From: a virus
Reading direction: 5' to 3' (one strand)
Length of the DNA stretch: 55,700 nt
IMG/VR virus record: IMGVR_UViG_3300029448_006778
Span: 1 to 55,700 of that record
Part shown: positions 52,774-55,700 of the stretch, one piece after another
Layout of the letters: every line of letters starts with the position of its first letter
Numbering within the stretch: position 1 is the first letter of the stretch
The notes under the pieces: generated by a model
Seen by the model: the letters and a program-made list of their open reading frames with translations, nothing else
What the model was told of the DNA's origin: nothing
Database searches by the model: none
Position numbers and translations under genes: made by a program

Positions 52774-53823
52774 TTACTTATCGTGAACATTATGTGTCAT
52801 ATATCCTTGTGCAAAGAATACATCATAAGGTTCACAATTTAAATTTACAACTTCTACTTCTTCCTCAATTTTTTGTATAGTGACAATTTGTACTTCTGTT
52901 AAATCATCTCTTATTAAATAGTCATCATACTTAACTAACTCATCAGTTCTTTTATACTGATAAATATATCCACTACCCTCTTCACCTCTACTTATTGTAG
53001 ATTTCACTAACCACGGATGTTCTTCAGTAGTACTAATCACACTATTAATTCTATAATAACTCTCATAGTAATCAAAATACAAATGTTTAACACTACCACT
53101 TACAAGAGTCATATCTGATATATCATCATCACTCCATTCACCCCAAGTATCTGTGGAATCAAAATCTAATGGTATACTATCTTTTGAATATGCAACAATC
53201 GTATCTCCGACATCTACATCTTCTATATTTTTATAAAATGTATTTCCCCTATCATCTTTCAGGGTTATACTCGTCCCCAACAATAAACATCCACCACCAC
53301 CATAAATATCGTACACAGCACCGTAAAACTCATCGAAGTGTATTGGATGTGTTGCACTACCACTTATCGGTCCTGTAGTGTCCCAATCAAAATTTGGTTT
53401 ATTATCTGTCTCATCGTGTACAACGGAACCAAGTGTATCATGGATACCTGCAACTGATGAAAAGTCTTGATACAAATCGTGAATATCTGAGTTTGCAGAA
53501 TTGACTGCAACTCCTCTTTCATCATTGATATCCTTAATTGACATTGAAACATCTTGTCCTATTGTTGGTATTAATAAAGCACCACTTCCTGGTGTATTTA
53601 GTATTCCAATATTTGTACTACCACTTGAATAATTTGAACCATTATTTGTAATATTAACACTTGTGATTACACCACTTGAATTACTCGTACAAGTACCTGC
53701 AAAACTTTGTCCATGTTTTGATTTAGTTCTTACGGATAAAGTATAGGTTTGTGCATTACCAAATCCACCACCACCCTCTGAAATATTTATACTTTTTATC
53801 TTCCAACCAGCCTGAAGAGCCAT
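52774..53823 (-). CDS. Tail-associated protein with C-terminal Hint domain
   Basis: The 349-residue protein starts MALQAGWKIKSINISEGGGG, with Gly/Ser/Asn-rich strands to about residue 175. The Hint domain begins at Cys179 (GGGGCLLLGTSITLKD), has TTEEHPW at about 265-271 and ends THN at 343-345, followed only by VHDK. Its Hint part resembles that of the gene at 50249-51745, including VEVVNLNCEPYDVFF versus VEVVNIDVEPSDVYF. The N-terminal parts are unrelated. The setting between fibre genes supports a virion protein with self-processing. Confidence 0.82.
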   Translation of the reverse strand: MALQAGWKIKSINISEGGGGFGNAQTYTLSVRTKSKHGQSFAGTCTSNSSGVITSVNITNNGSNYSSGSTNIGILNTPGSGALLIPTIGQDVSMSIKDINDERGVAVNSANSDIHDLYQDFSSVAGIHDTLGSVVHDETDNKPNFDWDTTGPISGSATHPIHFDEFYGAVYDIYGGGGCLLLGTSITLKDDRGNTFYKNIEDVDVGDTIVAYSKDSIPLDFDSTDTWGEWSDDDISDMTLVSGSVKHLYFDYYESYYRINSVISTTEEHPWLVKSTISRGEEGSGYIYQYKRTDELVKYDDYLIRDDLTEVQIVTIQKIEEEVEVVNLNCEPYDVFFAQGYMTHNVHDK

Positions 53824-53824
53824 T

Positions 53825-54403
53825 TTATAACCTCTTTTTCAATTCTATTATATCACTCTTTAAATCTTTTATTTGTTTTTGTTGATCATTTATACCTTGA
53901 ACCAACAACGATACTACTCTATCATATCGTACTGCCTTAAATCCATCATCACGAGTAACCACCACTTCAGGTAACACTTCTTCTACTTCTTGTGCAATCA
54001 AACCTACATCGTGTCCTTTTTGTATATCGAGTTCATGTGCCTTTTCATTCCAATCAAACTCTACTCCTCGTAATTTACTCAATTTAAATAACGAATCTTC
54101 TATTGGACGAACATTATCTTTTAATCTTATATCAGAAGAATAGTATGCAGTAATATTTCCTGTTGCAAAAATGTTTCCACTTACATGCAATTCAGTAGAC
54201 GGACTAACTCCTATACCCAATCCAGTATTAGTTATGTTTATCTTTGTGGATGTGGCGTCATCATTTATACCAAGAGAATTAAATTTCTTTAAGTTAATAT
54301 TGTCGTATGTAGTATCACCTGTAAGTGCATCATATAAATTTGTTACATGAGTACTTGTAATACTCCCACCACTTGATATTCCTGATTTGTCTAAATTAGC
54401 CAT
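53825..54403 (-). CDS. Tail fibre protein with S74 intramolecular chaperone
   Basis: The 192-residue protein has a short fibre part (GLGIGVSPSTELHVSGNI) and ends with the peptidase S74 chaperone from about residue 88: SDIRLKDNVRPI holds the Ser90-Asp91 cleavage site, and GHDVGLIAQEVEEVLPEVV is the conserved core. S74 domains help the fibre trimer fold and then cut themselves off. The C-terminal helix (DQQKQIKDLKSDIIEL) is the trimer coiled coil. The short fibre part suggests a distal tip module. Confidence 0.92.
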   Translation of the reverse strand: MANLDKSGISSGGSITSTHVTNLYDALTGDTTYDNINLKKFNSLGINDDATSTKINITNTGLGIGVSPSTELHVSGNIFATGNITAYYSSDIRLKDNVRPIEDSLFKLSKLRGVEFDWNEKAHELDIQKGHDVGLIAQEVEEVLPEVVVTRDDGFKAVRYDRVVSLLVQGINDQQKQIKDLKSDIIELKKRL

Positions 54404-54414
54404 TTACATTTATC

Positions 54415-54945
54415 CTATACTTGAATCCAAAAGGATTTACCCCCACTTGCTCCACTACCTGGATTACCACCTGGGTCAGCACTTAATCCACCTGCAGATC
54501 CACCTGAACCTTTTGAACCACCACTCGTGGCAACATTACCATTGTATTCTGATGTCGTTATTATAACTACGGCTCCACCTGGACCACCGGCTCCTCCACC
54601 GCCTCCTCCAGAACCAGCACCACCTACACCACCACTATTGGAACCTTGACCACCTGAACCACCTGCAGCACCACCTACTCCAGTTACAGATCTTTTTGAT
54701 GATTCACCTTTTCCGCCATCATCACCATCTCCATTAGCAGTTGAACCACCAGTGGCACCACCACCACCGCCTCCTCCTCCACCACTTCCACCTGATGAGG
54801 TAAGTCTATCTGCGGTTGTTGCTTCATCCATAACATCTCTAAACATTTGTAATATATGTGGATCAATTACATCGATTCTTGTTGCTGCACTTGCAGTTGA
54901 ACCTGCAGCTCCTGTTCCACCTTGATTACCTAAAGTTACTGCCAT
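54415..54945 (-). CDS. Glycine-rich receptor-binding-like protein
   Basis: The 176-residue protein has a 45-residue start (RIDVIDPHILQMFRDVMDEA), then about 110 residues dominated by Gly runs broken by Ser/Ala/Asp, and a short hydrophobic end (KSFWIQV). A segment AVVIITTSEYNG interrupts the Gly repeats. The pattern recalls the glycine-rich (polyglycine-II) adhesin tips of T-even and related phages. A good ribosome-binding site (AGGAG) precedes the ATG. The receptor cannot be predicted. Confidence 0.75.
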   Translation of the reverse strand: MAVTLGNQGGTGAAGSTASAATRIDVIDPHILQMFRDVMDEATTADRLTSSGGSGGGGGGGGGATGGSTANGDGDDGGKGESSKRSVTGVGGAAGGSGGQGSNSGGVGGAGSGGGGGGAGGPGGAVVIITTSEYNGNVATSGGSKGSGGSAGGLSADPGGNPGSGASGGKSFWIQV

Positions 54946-54969
54946 TTTCTTTCTCCTATTTTAAATTTT

Positions 54970-55700
54970 TTATACACCATCACCACTACCACCGGCTCCA
55001 CCATTTCCACCTTGTGATTGTATACCACCAGTTGTTGAACCTGAATTTTGATTTATTGTTCTTGCAAAAATCAACACAATTCCACCAGTTCCACCAGCAC
55101 TGCCTCCAGTTCCACCATCAAGAGCCAAGTTGGTGTTTCCTCTTCCACCGACACCACCATTTGCTCCTGCTTGTAATGTACCACCATAACCACCTGATCC
55201 AGAAACACCTGGTGAACCACCTGCTGCTCCACCATTACCACCAGTAGATCCATTGTTATGTATAGTTCCACTATTAGTTAATGTTTTTTTGACAAATAAT
55301 CTATATCCATGTGTACATAATTTTACACCACTATCTATTTGTAAGTTATTACAATAAACATCATTAGTCATATGATATTCATCTGAACCTGTATATGCAA
55401 ATGCAACTGAATTAGATGAAGTTATCGCATTAGTTGCATTAAAAGTACTACTTACACTTTCTCTATTCATTGCAGATTTGTTTCCTGTTATATATGCACT
55501 TAGTCTTGTACTTCCTGTAAACTCACCATCAGTTCCTGCTCCAAACAATCTACTTCTTTCAATCAAATAATCGTCACTTGCAATGTTACCATCTTTTTGG
55601 AAAGTTATTTGTGATGAACCAGTCATAAATGTTGCCTGTCCATCTGGTAATAATGCATAACCACTACTACTGATTTCTAAATTATTTCCTGAACTACTGA
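54970..55700 (-). CDS. Glycine-rich tail fibre protein (partial)
   Basis: The reading frame is open through the right edge of the window, with at least 24 codons before the ATG at 55626 (ending ALLPDGQATF), so that ATG is probably internal and the true start lies outside. The visible part holds FQKDGNIASDDYLIER, a segment of about 90 residues with fibre-like strands, then a Gly-rich C-terminus (TGGNGGAAGGSPG) like that of the next gene. It is a likely adhesin or fibre protein. Confidence 0.75.
   Translation of the reverse strand, partial: SSSGNNLEISSSGYALLPDGQATFMTGSSQITFQKDGNIASDDYLIERSRLFGAGTDGEFTGSTRLSAYITGNKSAMNRESVSSTFNATNAITSSNSVAFAYTGSDEYHMTNDVYCNNLQIDSGVKLCTHGYRLFVKKTLTNSGTIHNNGSTGGNGGAAGGSPGVSGSGGYGGTLQAGANGGVGGRGNTNLALDGGTGGSAGGTGGIVLIFARTINQNSGSTTGGIQSQGGNGGAGGSGDGV

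Noticed and set aside
300-55247. Many open frames on the plus strand
   Set aside because: They lie opposite confidently assigned minus-strand genes, have low-complexity His/Leu/Phe/Ser-rich translations and no ribosome-binding sites; I read them as shadows.
54415-55247. CRISPR array or satellite repeat in the CCACCA-rich region
   Set aside because: The repeats are Gly codons of the fibre proteins; spacing is irregular and there are no spacers.

Overview
The window looks like part of a large, AT-rich, tailed marine phage genome (a T4-like myovirus, probably of an uncultivated host). The evidence is a T4-type head module (terminase large subunit, portal, head-core genes, gp21-type prohead protease), a chaperone-tipped fibre protein, glycine-rich fibre proteins and an endolysin. 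Every gene I support is on the minus strand, so transcription runs from high to low coordinates. Genes are tightly packed, with many ATGA and TAATG stop/start overlaps. Both ends of the window cut through genes.

Layout in order of transcription. (1) 55.7-49.6 kb: glycine-rich and S74-chaperone fibre proteins, two structural-type proteins ending in Hint (hedgehog/intein) domains, and two glycosyltransferases. (2) 49.6-18.25 kb: about 30 genes for glycan and small-molecule work. They include three galactosyltransferase-like (GT7) proteins with a LamG-like domain inserted in the catalytic fold, five paralogues of a GT10-like family, four SGNH-hydrolase-like genes, three radical SAM proteins, a NodU/CmcH-type carbamoyltransferase, a sulfotransferase, three SDR epimerases, a short UDP-sugar dehydrogenase, an RmlC-type epimerase, a DegT-type aminotransferase, a PhyH-type dioxygenase and a split thiamine-diphosphate enzyme. 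I saw no flippase, polymerase or other polytopic membrane protein in this block. A strongly folded untranslated RNA and a terminator-like hairpin precede the epimerase gene at 37.0 kb. (3) 18.2-9.7 kb: a P-loop kinase, a GH108 endolysin, small Cys-rich proteins and a 1720-residue protein with tRNA-nucleotidyltransferase, cytidylyltransferase-like and ligase-like domains. (4) 9.7-1 kb: small membrane or coiled-coil proteins, terminase, portal, head-core proteins, protease and small virion-protein candidates, ending in a HAD phosphatase cut by the left edge.

The most striking point is that five proteins (HAD phosphatase, P-loop kinase and three unknowns) start with almost the same ten residues, pattern M-I-K-L-x-x-(L/I)-(L/I)-x-E. 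Each ends in an (L/I)-x-E site of the kind cut by the T4 gp21 prohead protease, and the gp21-like gene is close by. This closely resembles the capsid-targeting sequence of T4 internal proteins. I therefore infer that the phage packages these proteins in its head. Kinase, phosphatase, CCA-adding-like and ligase-like activities together suggest a virion-delivered RNA (possibly tRNA) end-repair set. That is a hypothesis, not something the sequence proves.
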